Assembly: GCA_020028595.1 (NCBI GenBank)
Contig: JAIBHQ010000005.1
Location: 1-14,667 of the forward strand
DNA from: Nitrospirota bacterium
Lineage (GTDB): Bacteria; Nitrospirota; Nitrospiria; Nitrospirales; Nitrospiraceae
Reading direction: 5' to 3'
DNA: 14,667 nucleotides
The notes beneath the pieces were generated by a model, which saw only the letters and a program-made list of their open reading frames with translations, ran no database searches and had not been told where the DNA came from. Each line of letters starts with the position of its first letter. Position 1 is the first letter of the stretch. The position numbers and the translations under genes are program-made. Below are positions 6,082 to 14,512 of the stretch, piece after piece.

Positions 6082-6116
6082 TTCTTACTCCTTACGCCTA
6101 ACGCCTAACGCCCCAC
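6082..6116. repeat. Heptad repeat between hisH and the lipoprotein gene
   Basis: Five consecutive 7-mers: TTCTTAC, TCCTTAC, GCCTAAC, GCCTAAC, GCCCCAC. In the transcribed sense these read TTAGGCG-type units ending in TAAGGAG, which supplies the only good ribosome-binding sequence before the lipoprotein ATG. Unlike the other three arrays there is no inverted half. Confidence 0.75.
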
Positions 6117-6121
6117 GGCTG

Positions 6122-6766
6122 CTAGGACCACTCTCCAAAATTTTTGACAATGCGCAGGCCGGCGGCCTGGCTCTTTTCCGGGTGAAACTGGCAGGCGAAG
6201 ATATTATCCCGCCAGACGCTCGAGACGAACGGCAGGCCATATTCCGTCATGGTCGCCACCACCGACTTGTCTTGAGGTTCCACATAATAGGAGTGGACGA
6301 AATACACGTGTTCGCCCGAATTGATCCCCTTCAACGGCGGCGCCGCCCGTTCAACGGTCACGCCGTTCCATCCCATGTGCGGTACTTTTAAACGGCCTCC
6401 GTTGCCCCTGTTCTTTGGCACACTACCATTGTTGCCGAGAGGAAACTTCTTCACGCGGCCCTGCAAGATGCCCAGCCCCTTGTGGATGCCGAACTCTTCG
6501 CTCTCCGTGAACAGCAACTGCAGCCCCAGGCAGATGCCCAGGAACGGCTTGCCGGAGGCGATGGTCTTCCGGATCGGCTCGACCAGCTTGTATTGTTCCA
6601 GGTTGGCCATGCAGTCGGCAAAGGCGCCGACACCCGGCAGGACGACGTGGCTGGCGTCCGCGATCGCGCGAGGGTCGCGCGTGACGACGGCCTGGTGCCC
6701 GACTGTTTCAAAGGCCTTCTGCACGCTCCGGAGATTCCCCATGCCGTAGTCGATGATGGCAATCAT
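6122..6766 (-). CDS. hisH: Imidazole glycerol phosphate synthase, glutamine amidotransferase subunit
   Basis: Encodes 214 residues, a class I glutamine amidotransferase. The nucleophile is C79 (GICLGLQ), the oxyanion strand is PGVGAF (44-49), and the catalytic pair is H195 and E197 (CQFHPEKS). It releases ammonia from glutamine for HisF. Between VKKFP (105-109) and LKVPHMGWN (126-134) sits an extra Gly/Asn-rich stretch (about 111-125) that most HisH proteins lack. The start is ATG 6766-6764 with GGAG 7 bases upstream. Flanking spacers on both sides hold heptad repeats. Confidence 0.97.
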   Translation of the reverse strand: MIAIIDYGMGNLRSVQKAFETVGHQAVVTRDPRAIADASHVVLPGVGAFADCMANLEQYKLVEPIRKTIASGKPFLGICLGLQLLFTESEEFGIHKGLGILQGRVKKFPLGNNGSVPKNRGNGGRLKVPHMGWNGVTVERAAPPLKGINSGEHVYFVHSYYVEPQDKSVVATMTEYGLPFVSSVWRDNIFACQFHPEKSQAAGLRIVKNFGEWS

Positions 6767-6788
6767 GGCCGCTCCGCGGCAGGCACGA

Positions 6789-6866
6789 GGCTATGGGCTA
6801 TAGGCAATAGGGCAGAGATGTCTTGCAGTTTACCCATAGCCTATCGCCCATAGCCCATTACCTACA
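6789..6866. repeat. Inverted heptad repeat between hisB and hisH
   Basis: Heptads GGCTATG, GGCTATA, GGCAATA run from 6789 to 6809, and the opposite words ACCCATA, GCCTATC, GCCCATA, GCCCATT, ACCTACA from 6832 to 6866. Arms 6789-6811 and 6833-6855 form a 23-position stem with 20 pairs; its outer 10 bp are perfect. The final heptad contains the hisB stop codon. In RNA this would be a long stem just after hisB. Confidence 0.82.
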
Positions 6867-7470
6867 AACTCCCCTTCGTCGAGAGCACGCCCTTGACCCG
6901 CCCGTCGAGCGAGGTCGCCTGATCCAGCGCTTTTGCGAACGCTTTGAAGGTCGCTTCCACGATGTGGTGCGGGTTCCGCCCATACAACACGTTCACGTGC
7001 AGGTTGAACGCCCCGCGCGCCACGACGGCTTCGAAAAAGTCCTGGAACAGGTAGAGGTCGAAATTCTTGATGCGCCGGTTCGGCAGCTTGGCGTTGTAGA
7101 CGAGGTACGGCCGCCCGCTGAGGTCCACCGTGACCTGCGCCAGCGTTTCATCCAGCGGCACCGAAGCGAAGCCGAACCGCCGGATGCCCTTCTTGTCCCC
7201 CAGCGCCTGCTTGAGCGCGTCACCCAGCACGATGCCGATGTCTTCGACCGTGTGGTGGTCGTCGATGTGCGTATCGCCCTTGGCCTGAACGGTCAGGTCG
7301 AAAAACCCGTGCCGGCCCAGCAGGTCCAGCATGTGGTCCAGGAACGGGATGGGCGTGTTGATGCGGGTCTTGCCGGTGCCGTCCAGCGACCATTCGACCC
7401 GGATGTTCGTCTCTTTCGTCGCCCGCTTGATGACCGCGCGGCGCGCCCGTGCTGATCGTACTTTTTTCAT
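6862..7470 (-). CDS. hisB: Imidazoleglycerol-phosphate dehydratase (monofunctional)
   Basis: Encodes 202 residues, about the length of monofunctional HisB, with no fused phosphatase domain. The manganese-binding repeats are visible: D71-H72-H73-T-V-E76-D77 and N167-P-H168-H169-I-V-E172, plus H46 in PFLDHML. It dehydrates imidazole glycerol phosphate to imidazole acetol phosphate. The N-terminus has a basic extension of about ten residues ([11 protein letters not shown]) before the usual start of the fold. ATG 7470-7468 overlaps the hisD stop as ATGA, with AGG upstream inside hisD. Confidence 0.97.
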   Translation of the reverse strand: MKKVRSARARRAVIKRATKETNIRVEWSLDGTGKTRINTPIPFLDHMLDLLGRHGFFDLTVQAKGDTHIDDHHTVEDIGIVLGDALKQALGDKKGIRRFGFASVPLDETLAQVTVDLSGRPYLVYNAKLPNRRIKNFDLYLFQDFFEAVVARGAFNLHVNVLYGRNPHHIVEATFKAFAKALDQATSLDGRVKGVLSTKGSL

Positions 7471-8753
7471 GAGAACCTGCTCTCCAGCGATTTCGCGTGG
7501 GCGTCGAGCCCTTCCATGTTGGCGATACGGGCCAGGTGATCCTTGACCCGCATCAGCTCTTCCTTGCTGTAGGAAATGAGATTGCTCTTCTTCACGTAAT
7601 CGTCCACGGACAGGGGCGAAAAGAACCGCGCCGTCCCGCCCGTCGGCAGCACGTGGTTGGGCCCGGCCACATAGTCGGCCACGGCCGGGGGCGTGTACCG
7701 CCCCAGGAAAATCGCGCCCGCGTGCCGGATTTTTTCCAGATAATCGAACGGCCGCTCCACCGACAGCGTCAAATGCTCCGGCGCGATCTCGTTGGAGACG
7801 CCGATCGCCTCGTCCATGTTCCCGACGACCAGCACCGCCGCATGGCGCGCCAGCGACTTGGAGACGATCGGTCCCCGCTTCAGCCGTTTCACCTGCTCGT
7901 TGAGCTGCCGGACCACATCGCGCGCAAGCCGTTCCGAGACCGTCACGAGCCAGACCTGCGCCTCTTCATCGTGCTCGGCTTCGCAGAGCAGATCGGCCGC
8001 CACATGGACGGGATTCGACTGCTCGTCGGCGACGACGAGCAATTCGCTGGGACCGGCCACCATGTCCAGCGCCACCGTGCCGTAGAGCAGGCGCTTGGCC
8101 GTCGCCACGAAGATGTTGCCGGGGCCGACGATCGCATCCACCCGCGCGATCGTCTTGGTGCCGTAGGCCATCGCGCCCACCGCCTGCACGCCGCCGATCC
8201 GGTAGACCTCGTCCACGCCGGCAATGTCCGCGGCGACCAATAGATAGGGGCTGACCACGCCCTTGGGCGCGGGCGTGCACATGACGACCCGCTTGACCCC
8301 CGCCACCTTGGCCGGAATCGCGCACATGAGCACGGACGAAGGATAGGCCGCCTTGCCGCCGGGCACATAGAGCCCGACCGCGTCCATCGGCACGACCATC
8401 TGCCCCAGCGTCGCGCCGTTGTCCTGGTACATCCAGGTCTTGGCGCGCTGCCGTTCGTGGAACACCATCACCCGCTGCGCCGCGTAGCGCAGGGCATCGC
8501 CTTCCTCTTTCCGAATCTGGTAGTAGGCTTCCTTGATCTGCTGCGGGCTGACCCGGAACTGCGGCGGCTTCAGCGACACCCGGTCGAACTTCTTCGTGTA
8601 GCGCGAAATGGCCGCGTCTCCGCCCCGTTCCACCGCCTTCAGGATGGTCCTGACGGTCGTTTCCACCTTGCCGCTCGACCGGCCTGCCCGGCCGGCGATC
8701 TTCTTCATCGCCGTCTTGAAGGCCTTGTCCGTACTCGACAGAATTTTGATCAT
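7467..8753 (-). CDS. hisD: Histidinol dehydrogenase
   Basis: Encodes 428 residues, full length for the family. It oxidises histidinol to histidine using two NAD+. Catalytic E326 and H327 lie in NEIAPEHL, and zinc ligands by alignment with the E. coli enzyme are H261, D360 and H419. The fourth ligand, glutamine in the E. coli L-S-Q-A-E-H motif, is glutamate here (C257-E258-A-E-H261; codon GAA). Other signatures are GLYVPGG and [11 protein letters not shown] 8753-8751 overlaps the hisG stop, with GGAG upstream; the 3' end overlaps hisB. Confidence 0.97.
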   Translation of the reverse strand: MIKILSSTDKAFKTAMKKIAGRAGRSSGKVETTVRTILKAVERGGDAAISRYTKKFDRVSLKPPQFRVSPQQIKEAYYQIRKEEGDALRYAAQRVMVFHERQRAKTWMYQDNGATLGQMVVPMDAVGLYVPGGKAAYPSSVLMCAIPAKVAGVKRVVMCTPAPKGVVSPYLLVAADIAGVDEVYRIGGVQAVGAMAYGTKTIARVDAIVGPGNIFVATAKRLLYGTVALDMVAGPSELLVVADEQSNPVHVAADLLCEAEHDEEAQVWLVTVSERLARDVVRQLNEQVKRLKRGPIVSKSLARHAAVLVVGNMDEAIGVSNEIAPEHLTLSVERPFDYLEKIRHAGAIFLGRYTPPAVADYVAGPNHVLPTGGTARFFSPLSVDDYVKKSNLISYSKEELMRVKDHLARIANMEGLDAHAKSLESRFS

Positions 8754-9430
8754 CGCGTGCTCCGCTTCTTCGCCCGCTGCACCCGCCGCATGTTCGTCCG
8801 GCGGCCGGCGCGACGCCCGTTCAATCGCGCCATCAGTTCTGAAATTTCACCGTGTTTCATCTTGAGGCTGGCCCGGTTGACGATCAGCCTCGCCGAGGAC
8901 TCGGCGATCACCTCGACTTCTTCCAAATCGTGCGCTTTCAACGTGCGTCCGGTGGAAACGAGATCCACGATGCGATCGGCCAGATCCACGACCGGCGCCA
9001 GTTCAATGGACCCGTAGAGCTTGATGATCTCGACCGGAATCCCCTTCTGATTGTAATAGCGCTCCGTGATGTTCGGATATTTCGTCGCCACGCGCAGCTT
9101 CGCGGACAGGCGCTCGCGCACCTTGTGCCCTTTCTTGGCGGCGACGGAGAGGCGGCACCGGCCGAACCTGAGATCCATCGGCTCGTAGACGTCGAGATTC
9201 TGCTCCAACAGCATGTCCTTGCCGACAACACCCACATCCGCCGCGCCGTATTCGACGTAGGTCGGCACGTCGCTCGGCCGGATGATCATGAATGTCAGGT
9301 CCTTTTCGGGACACTCGATAATCAGCCGCCGGCTGCCCGGGGACAAACCCTTACTCACGTACCCGGCCTTCCGGAATAGTTCCATTGCCGGCTCCAGCAG
9401 TTTCCCCTTCGACAAGGCCACCGTAATCAT
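8750..9430 (-). CDS. hisG: ATP phosphoribosyltransferase, short form
   Basis: Encodes 226 residues, first enzyme of the pathway (ATP + PRPP to phosphoribosyl-ATP). Signatures are [15 protein letters not shown] (62-76) and the PRPP loop DLVSTGRTL (156-164). It lacks the ~80-residue regulatory domain of the long form, so by family knowledge it should need HisZ as regulatory subunit; hisZ is not in the window. The last ~23 residues (204-226) are an Arg/Lys-rich tail with 11 basic residues. The frame is open upstream through murA, but the family start is ATG 9430-9428, overlapping the murA stop as ATGA with a GGGG run before it. Confidence 0.96.
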   Translation of the reverse strand: MITVALSKGKLLEPAMELFRKAGYVSKGLSPGSRRLIIECPEKDLTFMIIRPSDVPTYVEYGAADVGVVGKDMLLEQNLDVYEPMDLRFGRCRLSVAAKKGHKVRERLSAKLRVATKYPNITERYYNQKGIPVEIIKLYGSIELAPVVDLADRIVDLVSTGRTLKAHDLEEVEVIAESSARLIVNRASLKMKHGEISELMARLNGRRAGRRTNMRRVQRAKKRSTR

Positions 9431-10716
9431 GCCCGCCCCTTTGCAATCTGATTGGGCTGGCCCATGCCGGGCACCCGCCGGATGGCCGCGCCCAGGCCGC
9501 TGAGTTTCTCCTCGATCCGTTCGTACCCGCGGTCCAGATGGTAGACCCGCGCGATCTCCGTGTCGCCTTCCGCCGCCAATCCCGCAACAACCAGGCCGGC
9601 GCTGGCCCGCAAATCCGACGCCATGACCGCCGCGCCGCTCAGCTGTGTGGTTCCGGTCACCACCGCGTGGCTGCCGTCCACCTTGATGTTCGCGCCCATG
9701 CGCTGCAACTCCGGCACGTGGATGAAGCGGCCCTCGAACACGGTTTCCGTAATCACGCTGGTGCCCTGCGCCACGCACATGAGCGCCATCATCTGCGCCT
9801 GCATGTCGGTCGCAAAGCCGGGATAGGGATAGGTCTTCACATCCACGCTCTTGAGACGCTTCGACGCCTTGAGCCGAACCGATTCCTTGCTCTCCGTCAC
9901 CTCGGCGCCCGCCTCGCGCAGTTTCGCCGTCACCGCTTCCAGGTGCTGGGGCCGGCAGTCCTTCACGCAGACGTCGCCGCCCGTGATCGCCGCGGCGGCC
10001 AGGTAGGTGCCGGCTTCGATCCGGTCGGGAATGACTTCGTGATCGGCGCCGCGCAATTCCTTCACGCCCTCGATCGTGATCATGTCGGTTCCGGCGCCGG
10101 CAATCCGCGCGCCCCGCTTGACGAGGAACGCCGCGAGGTCGACAATTTCAGGCTCCTTCGCCACATTCTCGATCACCGTCGTCCCGTCGGCCAGGCATGC
10201 GGCCATCATCAGATTTTCCGTGCCCGTCACCGTCGGGAAATCCAGGCAGATCCGCGCACCCTTCAATCGCGGCGCCTTCGCTTTGATATAGCCATGCTCG
10301 ACCGTGACGGTCGCGCCCATCTGCTCCAGGCCCGCCAGGTGGAGATTCACCGGCCGGGAACCGATCGCGCAGCCTCCGGGCAGCGAGACGATGGCTTCCC
10401 CCCATCGGGCCAGCAACGGACCCAGCACAACCACCGACGCGCGCATGGTTCTCACTAAATCGTATGGCGCCTCCGACGAACGGAGCGCATCCATCTTCAT
10501 GACTACCCGGTTGCCCTCGGTTTTCACCGTCGCGCCCAGGATGCCCAACAGCTTGCCCATCGTGAAGACGTCCACCACGCGCGGGACGTTCGTCACGGTG
10601 CACTCGCCACCGCCCAGGATGACCGACGCCAGAATGGGCAGCGCGGCGTTTTTCGCCCCGCTGACCTTGATGTCGCCCTGCAACCTGCGCCCGCCTGTGA
10701 TGATAATTTTGTCCAT
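9427..10716 (-). CDS. murA: UDP-N-acetylglucosamine 1-carboxyvinyltransferase
   Basis: Encodes 429 residues, normal for MurA. It transfers enolpyruvate from PEP to UDP-GlcNAc, the first committed step of peptidoglycan synthesis, in the cytosol. It shows K22 in SGAKNAALP and the catalytic C116 in [14 protein letters not shown]; the cysteine means the fosfomycin-sensitive form is expected. Other signatures are [15 protein letters not shown] and [11 protein letters not shown]. The start is ATG 10716-10714, but the preceding bases (ACTATATTCCA) contain no Shine-Dalgarno, so initiation may be weak or depend on coupling or structure. It overlaps hisG by 4 bp; a 101-bp heptad-repeat spacer separates it from prmC. 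Confidence 0.97.
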   Translation of the reverse strand: MDKIIITGGRRLQGDIKVSGAKNAALPILASVILGGGECTVTNVPRVVDVFTMGKLLGILGATVKTEGNRVVMKMDALRSSEAPYDLVRTMRASVVVLGPLLARWGEAIVSLPGGCAIGSRPVNLHLAGLEQMGATVTVEHGYIKAKAPRLKGARICLDFPTVTGTENLMMAACLADGTTVIENVAKEPEIVDLAAFLVKRGARIAGAGTDMITIEGVKELRGADHEVIPDRIEAGTYLAAAAITGGDVCVKDCRPQHLEAVTAKLREAGAEVTESKESVRLKASKRLKSVDVKTYPYPGFATDMQAQMMALMCVAQGTSVITETVFEGRFIHVPELQRMGANIKVDGSHAVVTGTTQLSGAAVMASDLRASAGLVVAGLAAEGDTEIARVYHLDRGYERIEEKLSGLGAAIRRVPGMGQPNQIAKGRA

Positions 10717-10721
10717 TGGAA

Positions 10722-10825
10722 TATAGTAATCAGTAACGAGTGATCAGTGATGAGTGACAAGTTGTCCTGACTTCGCCCTTGCGCATCTCGCCCTCGTCAC
10801 TCATGACTCATCACTCATCACTGTT
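10722..10825. repeat. Inverted heptad repeat between prmC and murA
   Basis: Heptads ATCAGTA, ACGAGTG, ATCAGTG, ATGAGTG, ACAAGTT run from 10729 to 10763, and CACTCAT, GACTCAT, CACTCAT, CACTGTT from 10798 to 10825. CAGTGATGAGTGA (10745-10757) is a perfect 13-bp inverted match to 10811-10823. The right half runs through the prmC stop codon (TGA, 10820-10818). Confidence 0.82.
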
Positions 10826-11720
10826 TTCTCGCACAGACGACCCGGTCAATCCCGGCCTGGTCAGGCCGAACGTCCACGACTCCATACTGCTTCGTCGTGT
10901 CGAGAAGCATCCGCACTGATTCCGCCTGTCCCTGCCCGACTTCCATGATCAGCCAGCCGCCTGCGCTCAGGAACTCGGGCGCTTCCTGCACGAGGCGGCG
11001 ATAGACCGCCAGGCCGTCCTCGCCTCCGGCCAGCGCGATTCGCGGCTCGAACAAACGGACTTCCGGCTGCAACGCCTCCCATTCGCGCTCGGCGATATAG
11101 GGAGGATTGGAAACGACGATGTCCACCCGGCCGGACAGCCCGCTCGCACGAAGCGGCTTCAGGAGATCGCCTTCCAGAAATGTCACCTGCCCGGCCACGT
11201 CATGGCGCTCCGCGTTCCGCCGGGCCACGCGCAGAGCCTCCGCCGAACGATCCGTCGCATGGAGCACCGCCAGCGGCAGCCGGCGCGCCAGCGACACGGC
11301 GATACAGCCCGACCCGGTGCCGACATCCGCCACGACCGGCCTGCGTCCCGCCGCCGGGTGCATCCCGGCGCAACGGACGGCGGCTTCCACGAGCAGTTCC
11401 GTTTCGGGCCGGGGTATGAGCACGCCGGGCTCCACTTCAAATTCGAGCCCGCAAAATTCCTGCGTGCCCAGCAGATATTGCAGCGGTTCCCGATCGGCAC
11501 GGCGCGCCAGCAGCGCCTGCGCGCGGCGCAATCCTTCGCCCTCCACGATCTGCGACTCGTTCAGGCGCAGATCGAGCGGCGTCACGCGCAAGGCATGTTC
11601 GAGCAGCCAGGCCGTTTCCAGCCCCGCCTGCTCGATGCCGGCACGCGAGAGCCGCGCGGCACCCTGACGCGCCAGATCGCCGATGGACATCGCCTGTGGG
11701 GGCACATCCGTCCCGATCAT
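10818..11720 (-). CDS. prmC: Peptide chain release factor N5-glutamine methyltransferase
   Basis: Encodes 300 residues. It methylates the glutamine of the GGQ motif in release factors using S-adenosylmethionine. An N-terminal helical domain (about 12-80) leads to the linker [16 protein letters not shown], then [15 protein letters not shown] (98-112), SAM motif [10 protein letters not shown] (132-141) and N205-P-P-Y208, which holds the target glutamine. It lies directly after its substrate's gene prfA, overlapping by ATGA at 11717-11720. AGAGG lies 5-9 bases before the ATG. An internal ATG at residue 11 is a possible alternative start. Confidence 0.96.
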   Translation of the reverse strand: MIGTDVPPQAMSIGDLARQGAARLSRAGIEQAGLETAWLLEHALRVTPLDLRLNESQIVEGEGLRRAQALLARRADREPLQYLLGTQEFCGLEFEVEPGVLIPRPETELLVEAAVRCAGMHPAAGRRPVVADVGTGSGCIAVSLARRLPLAVLHATDRSAEALRVARRNAERHDVAGQVTFLEGDLLKPLRASGLSGRVDIVVSNPPYIAEREWEALQPEVRLFEPRIALAGGEDGLAVYRRLVQEAPEFLSAGGWLIMEVGQGQAESVRMLLDTTKQYGVVDVRPDQAGIDRVVCARKQ

Positions 11721-12826
11721 GAGACCTCTGAGACCATCTGCTTCGTCTGCGCGGTCTTCAATCCTTCGATCAACTCGTCCATATCGCCGTCCAGCACCTG
11801 CTCCAGCCTGTGCAGCGTCAGCCCGATCCGGTGATCCGTCACGCGATTCTGCGGGAAATTATAGGTCCGGATCTTCTCGCTCCGGTCGCCGGTCCCGACC
11901 TGCGACTTCCGCTGCTGCGCGATTTCGGCGTCCTGCTTCTCCCGCTCCGCTTCCACGATGCGCGTGCGCAGCGTGCGCATGGCCTTCGCGCGATTCTTCA
12001 ATTGCGACCGCTCGTCCTGGCAGGTCACGACCACGCCGGTCGGAATGTGCGTGATCCGCACGGCCGACTTGGTCGTGTTGACACTCTGCCCGCCGGCACC
12101 GGAGGAACAGAAGGTGTCGATCCGGAGGTCGTTCGGATTGATGTTCACATCCACTTCCTCCACTTCCGGCATGACCGCCACCGTGACGGTCGAGGTGTGG
12201 ATGCGCCCGCTGGCTTCCGTGGCCGGCACCCGCTGGACGCGGTGCACGCCGCTCTCGTGCCGGAGCCGGCCGTAGGCGCCCTTGCCTTCGACCAGCAGGA
12301 CGACGTTCTTGTACCCGCCGATGCCCGTCTCGTCCGCCTCCATCAATTCCGTTTTCAGCCGCTTGCGCTCCGCGTAGCGCGTGTACATCCGCAGAAGATC
12401 GCCGGCGAACAGGGCGGCTTCTTCGCCGCCTGCACCCGCCCGGATCTCGACAAACGTGTTTTTGCCGTCGCGCGGGTCTTTCGGGACCAGCAGCTCCATG
12501 GCCCGCTCTTCCATCCGGCGCCGGCCCTCTTGAAGCGTGCGGACTTCCTCGGTCGCCAATTCCTTCAGTCCGGCATCGGCGCCGGCATCCTTGAGCATCT
12601 GCCCCGCGTCGTCGAGTTGCTTGAGCAGCGCCTGGTAGTCGGCGAGCAGGTGCGCGACCTCTTCCAAATCAGTGCGTTCCTTGTTGAGCTTGCGGACCTG
12701 ATCGGGCTGGTTGAGGACGGACGGCTCCGTGAGCTGACGGGTCAGCTCGTCGTAGCGCCTGGCTGTGGCCTCCCACTTGACCAGCAGCAACGATTCCTTG
12801 GACTCTGCCGTGTTCGTTTCAGCCAT
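11717..12826 (-). CDS. prfA: Peptide chain release factor 1
   Basis: Encodes 369 residues and ends translation at UAA and UAG. The stop-codon-reading tripeptide P201-A-T203 ([14 protein letters not shown]) identifies RF1 rather than RF2. The GGQ motif is at 245-247 ([12 protein letters not shown]), the site methylated by PrmC. Domain 1 is the usual long helical bundle, and the protein is about ten residues longer at the N-terminus than the E. coli form. The start is ATG 12826-12824; the ribosome-binding site is weak (TAGGT). It is the first gene after the double terminator that follows rpmE, so a promoter between about 12827 and 12950 is expected, though none is convincing. Confidence 0.97.
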   Translation of the reverse strand: MAETNTAESKESLLLVKWEATARRYDELTRQLTEPSVLNQPDQVRKLNKERTDLEEVAHLLADYQALLKQLDDAGQMLKDAGADAGLKELATEEVRTLQEGRRRMEERAMELLVPKDPRDGKNTFVEIRAGAGGEEAALFAGDLLRMYTRYAERKRLKTELMEADETGIGGYKNVVLLVEGKGAYGRLRHESGVHRVQRVPATEASGRIHTSTVTVAVMPEVEEVDVNINPNDLRIDTFCSSGAGGQSVNTTKSAVRITHIPTGVVVTCQDERSQLKNRAKAMRTLRTRIVEAEREKQDAEIAQQRKSQVGTGDRSEKIRTYNFPQNRVTDHRIGLTLHRLEQVLDGDMDELIEGLKTAQTKQMVSEVS

Positions 12827-12851
12827 ACCTACTACTCTATCCGATTATCTC

Positions 12852-12903
12852 GGACCCAAAAAACAGAGGGACCCTGCCCGTTCGTGAATCAGCGTCTCTC
12901 TGT
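12852..12903 (-). terminator. Second, degenerate copy of the post-rpmE terminator
   Basis: Minus-strand arms 12903-12890 and 12876-12863 pair at 12 of 14 positions, followed by T6 (12863-12858). The right arm and T-run are a 28-bp near-exact duplicate of the copy 90 bp away (27 of 28 identical), while the left arm has drifted. It probably still terminates, less efficiently. Confidence 0.6.
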
Positions 12904-12941
12904 ACTCCTTCTTCCTGTCCCTATCCGTCTCCTTAATTCCT

Positions 12942-12992
12942 GGTCCCAAAAAACAGAGGGACCCTGCCCCTCAACGAAGCAGGGTCCCTCTG
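12942..12992 (-). terminator. Strong intrinsic terminator of the rho-rpmE unit
   Basis: A perfect 14-bp stem (12992-12979 with 12967-12954, arm CAGAGGGACCCTGC) with an 11-nt loop is followed immediately by T6 on the minus strand. It starts 42 bp after the rpmE stop codon. GGTCCC downstream of the T-run can pair with the terminator's own right arm, but forms later. Confidence 0.92.
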
Positions 12993-13033
12993 GTGAATGC
13001 GCTAATGCGTCCGATTTGCGATCGGCGTCACCC

Positions 13034-13240
13034 TTACTTCGTCTTCTTGGCGTACTTCTTTTTGAACCGCTCCACACGCCCTTCCGTATCCAGGATTTTC
13101 TGCGTTCCCGTGAAGAAGGGATGGCACTTGGAGCAACTGTCCACTTTGAGATCGCCGGCCGTCGAGCGCGTCTTGAAACTGGCCCCGCACGCGCAAGCGA
13201 TGGTGACTTCCCTGTACACCGGATGAATACCCTTTTTCAT
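13034..13240 (-). CDS. rpmE: 50S ribosomal protein L31, zinc-binding type
   Basis: Encodes 68 residues, the usual L31 length. The opening [20 protein letters not shown] and the four cysteines C16, C18, C36 and C39 mark the zinc-containing (C+) paralogue, which is normally a zinc store under Zur control in bacteria that also have a C- form. The C-terminus is basic, as usual. The start is ATG 13240-13238 with AGAGGA about 7 bases upstream. It lies 21 bp after rho and is closed by the terminator at 12942-12992. Confidence 0.97.
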   Translation of the reverse strand: MKKGIHPVYREVTIACACGASFKTRSTAGDLKVDSCSKCHPFFTGTQKILDTEGRVERFKKKYAKKTK

Positions 13241-13261
13241 GATCGTCCTCTTTCAGCCTTT

Positions 13262-14512
13262 CTACCGATTCATTGACTGCAGGAAGTCCTGATTGGTCTT
13301 GGTCCCGCCGATCTTGTCGATCAGGAACTCCATCGCTTCCATCGTCCCCAGCGGACTGAGCACCTTTCGGAGGATCCACATCTTATTGAGCCGGTCCTTG
13401 TCCACCAGCAACTCTTCCTTGCGGGTGCCGGACTGGCTGATGTCGATTGCCGGGAAGATCCGCTTGTCGGCCAGCCGGCGGTCCAGATGAACCTCCATAT
13501 TGCCGGTGCCCTTGAATTCCTCGAAGATGACGTCGTCCATGCGGCTACCCGTGTCCACCAGCGCCGTGGCCATGATGGTCAAGCTGCCGCCGTTCTCGAT
13601 GTTGCGGGCGGCGCCAAAGAACCGCTTCGGGCGCTGGAGCGCGTTGGAATCCAGACCGCCGGAGAGCACCTTGCCGCTCGGCGGCGCGATCGTATTATAC
13701 GCGCGGGCCAGCCGGGTGATGCTGTCCAGCAGAATGACGACGTCCCGCTTGTGCTCGACAAGGCGCTTGGCCTTTTCCAGGACCATCTCGGCCACCTGCG
13801 CGTGGCGCTGGGCCGGCTCGTCGAACGTGGAACTGATCACTTCGGCCGCCTTGACCTGCCGCTGCCAATCGGTGACTTCTTCCGGCCGCTCGTCGATCAG
13901 CAACACGATCAGCGTGACTTCGGAATGATTTTTCAGAATGGCGCGCGCGATGGCCTGGAGCAGCATGGTCTTGCCGGTCCGGGGCGCCGCGACGATCAGC
14001 CCGCGCTGCCCCTTCCCGATCGGGGTGGTCAGATCCATGATCCGCGTGCAGTATTCCTCCTGGTCGAATTCCAGCTTGATCCGCTCTTCGGGATACAGCG
14101 GCGTCAGGTTGTCGAACAGAATCTTGTCCCGCGCGATCTCCGGCTCCTCGAAATTGACCTTCTCGACTTTCAGCAGGGCGAAATACCGCTCGCTCTCTTT
14201 CGGGGGGCGAATCTGGCCGGACACGATGTCCCCGGTTCTCAGATTGAAGCGGCGGATCTGCGAGGGGGAGATATAAATGTCGTCGGGACCCGGCAGGTAG
14301 TTGGAATCCGGCGCACGCAGAAATCCGAAACCGTCGGGCAGCGTTTCCAGCACGCCCTCGCCATAGATCGAGCCGTTTTTTTCAGTCTGCGCCTGGAGGA
14401 TGGCGAAAATCAGCTCCTGCTTGCGCAAGTTCGCTGCACCCTCGATCTTGAGGTCGCGCGCGACTTCGTTCAGATCGGCAATCGTCTTCTGCTTCAGTTC
14501 GGCAAGATGCAT
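13262..14512 (-). CDS. rho: Transcription termination factor Rho
   Basis: Encodes 416 residues from the chosen start; E. coli Rho has 419. It is an RNA-dependent hexameric ATPase. It has an N-terminal helical domain, the RNA-binding cold-shock-like domain with DGFGFLR (about 60-66), Walker A AAPRTGKT (about 175-182), Walker B VVILLD (about 258-263), the Q-loop region [10 protein letters not shown] and R-loop region DKRIFPAID. Two in-frame ATGs have ribosome-binding sites: 14530 (AGGAG, 4-nt gap) and 14512 (GAGGAG, 6-nt gap). I prefer 14512 because [11 protein letters not shown] aligns with the usual Rho N-terminus and the spacing is better. rpmE follows 21 bp downstream. Confidence 0.96.
   Translation of the reverse strand: MHLAELKQKTIADLNEVARDLKIEGAANLRKQELIFAILQAQTEKNGSIYGEGVLETLPDGFGFLRAPDSNYLPGPDDIYISPSQIRRFNLRTGDIVSGQIRPPKESERYFALLKVEKVNFEEPEIARDKILFDNLTPLYPEERIKLEFDQEEYCTRIMDLTTPIGKGQRGLIVAAPRTGKTMLLQAIARAILKNHSEVTLIVLLIDERPEEVTDWQRQVKAAEVISSTFDEPAQRHAQVAEMVLEKAKRLVEHKRDVVILLDSITRLARAYNTIAPPSGKVLSGGLDSNALQRPKRFFGAARNIENGGSLTIMATALVDTGSRMDDVIFEEFKGTGNMEVHLDRRLADKRIFPAIDISQSGTRKEELLVDKDRLNKMWILRKVLSPLGTMEAMEFLIDKIGGTKTNQDFLQSMNR

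Noticed and set aside
6096..6109. GCCTAAC twice, resembling the R box of integron attC sites
   Set aside because: The two copies are adjacent and in the same orientation, with no inverted GTTAGGC partner at attC distance, and they fit the 7-bp array. No integrase is present.
9431..9480. His leader peptide or attenuator before hisG
   Set aside because: hisG overlaps murA by 4 bp, and no His-rich short frame followed by a terminator was found near it.
12844..12849. GATAAT on the minus strand before prfA as a -10 box
   Set aside because: No acceptable -35 hexamer lies 16-18 bp upstream, and that region is the terminator arm and T-run. A promoter is expected nearby but this one is not supported.
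11810..13276. Very long plus-strand open frame (about 488 codons) opposite prfA and rpmE
   Set aside because: It is antisense to two certain genes, has no recognisable protein features and crosses the duplicated terminator. GC-rich genes commonly leave such open antisense frames. The same applies to the long plus-strand frame opposite rho (13487-14527).
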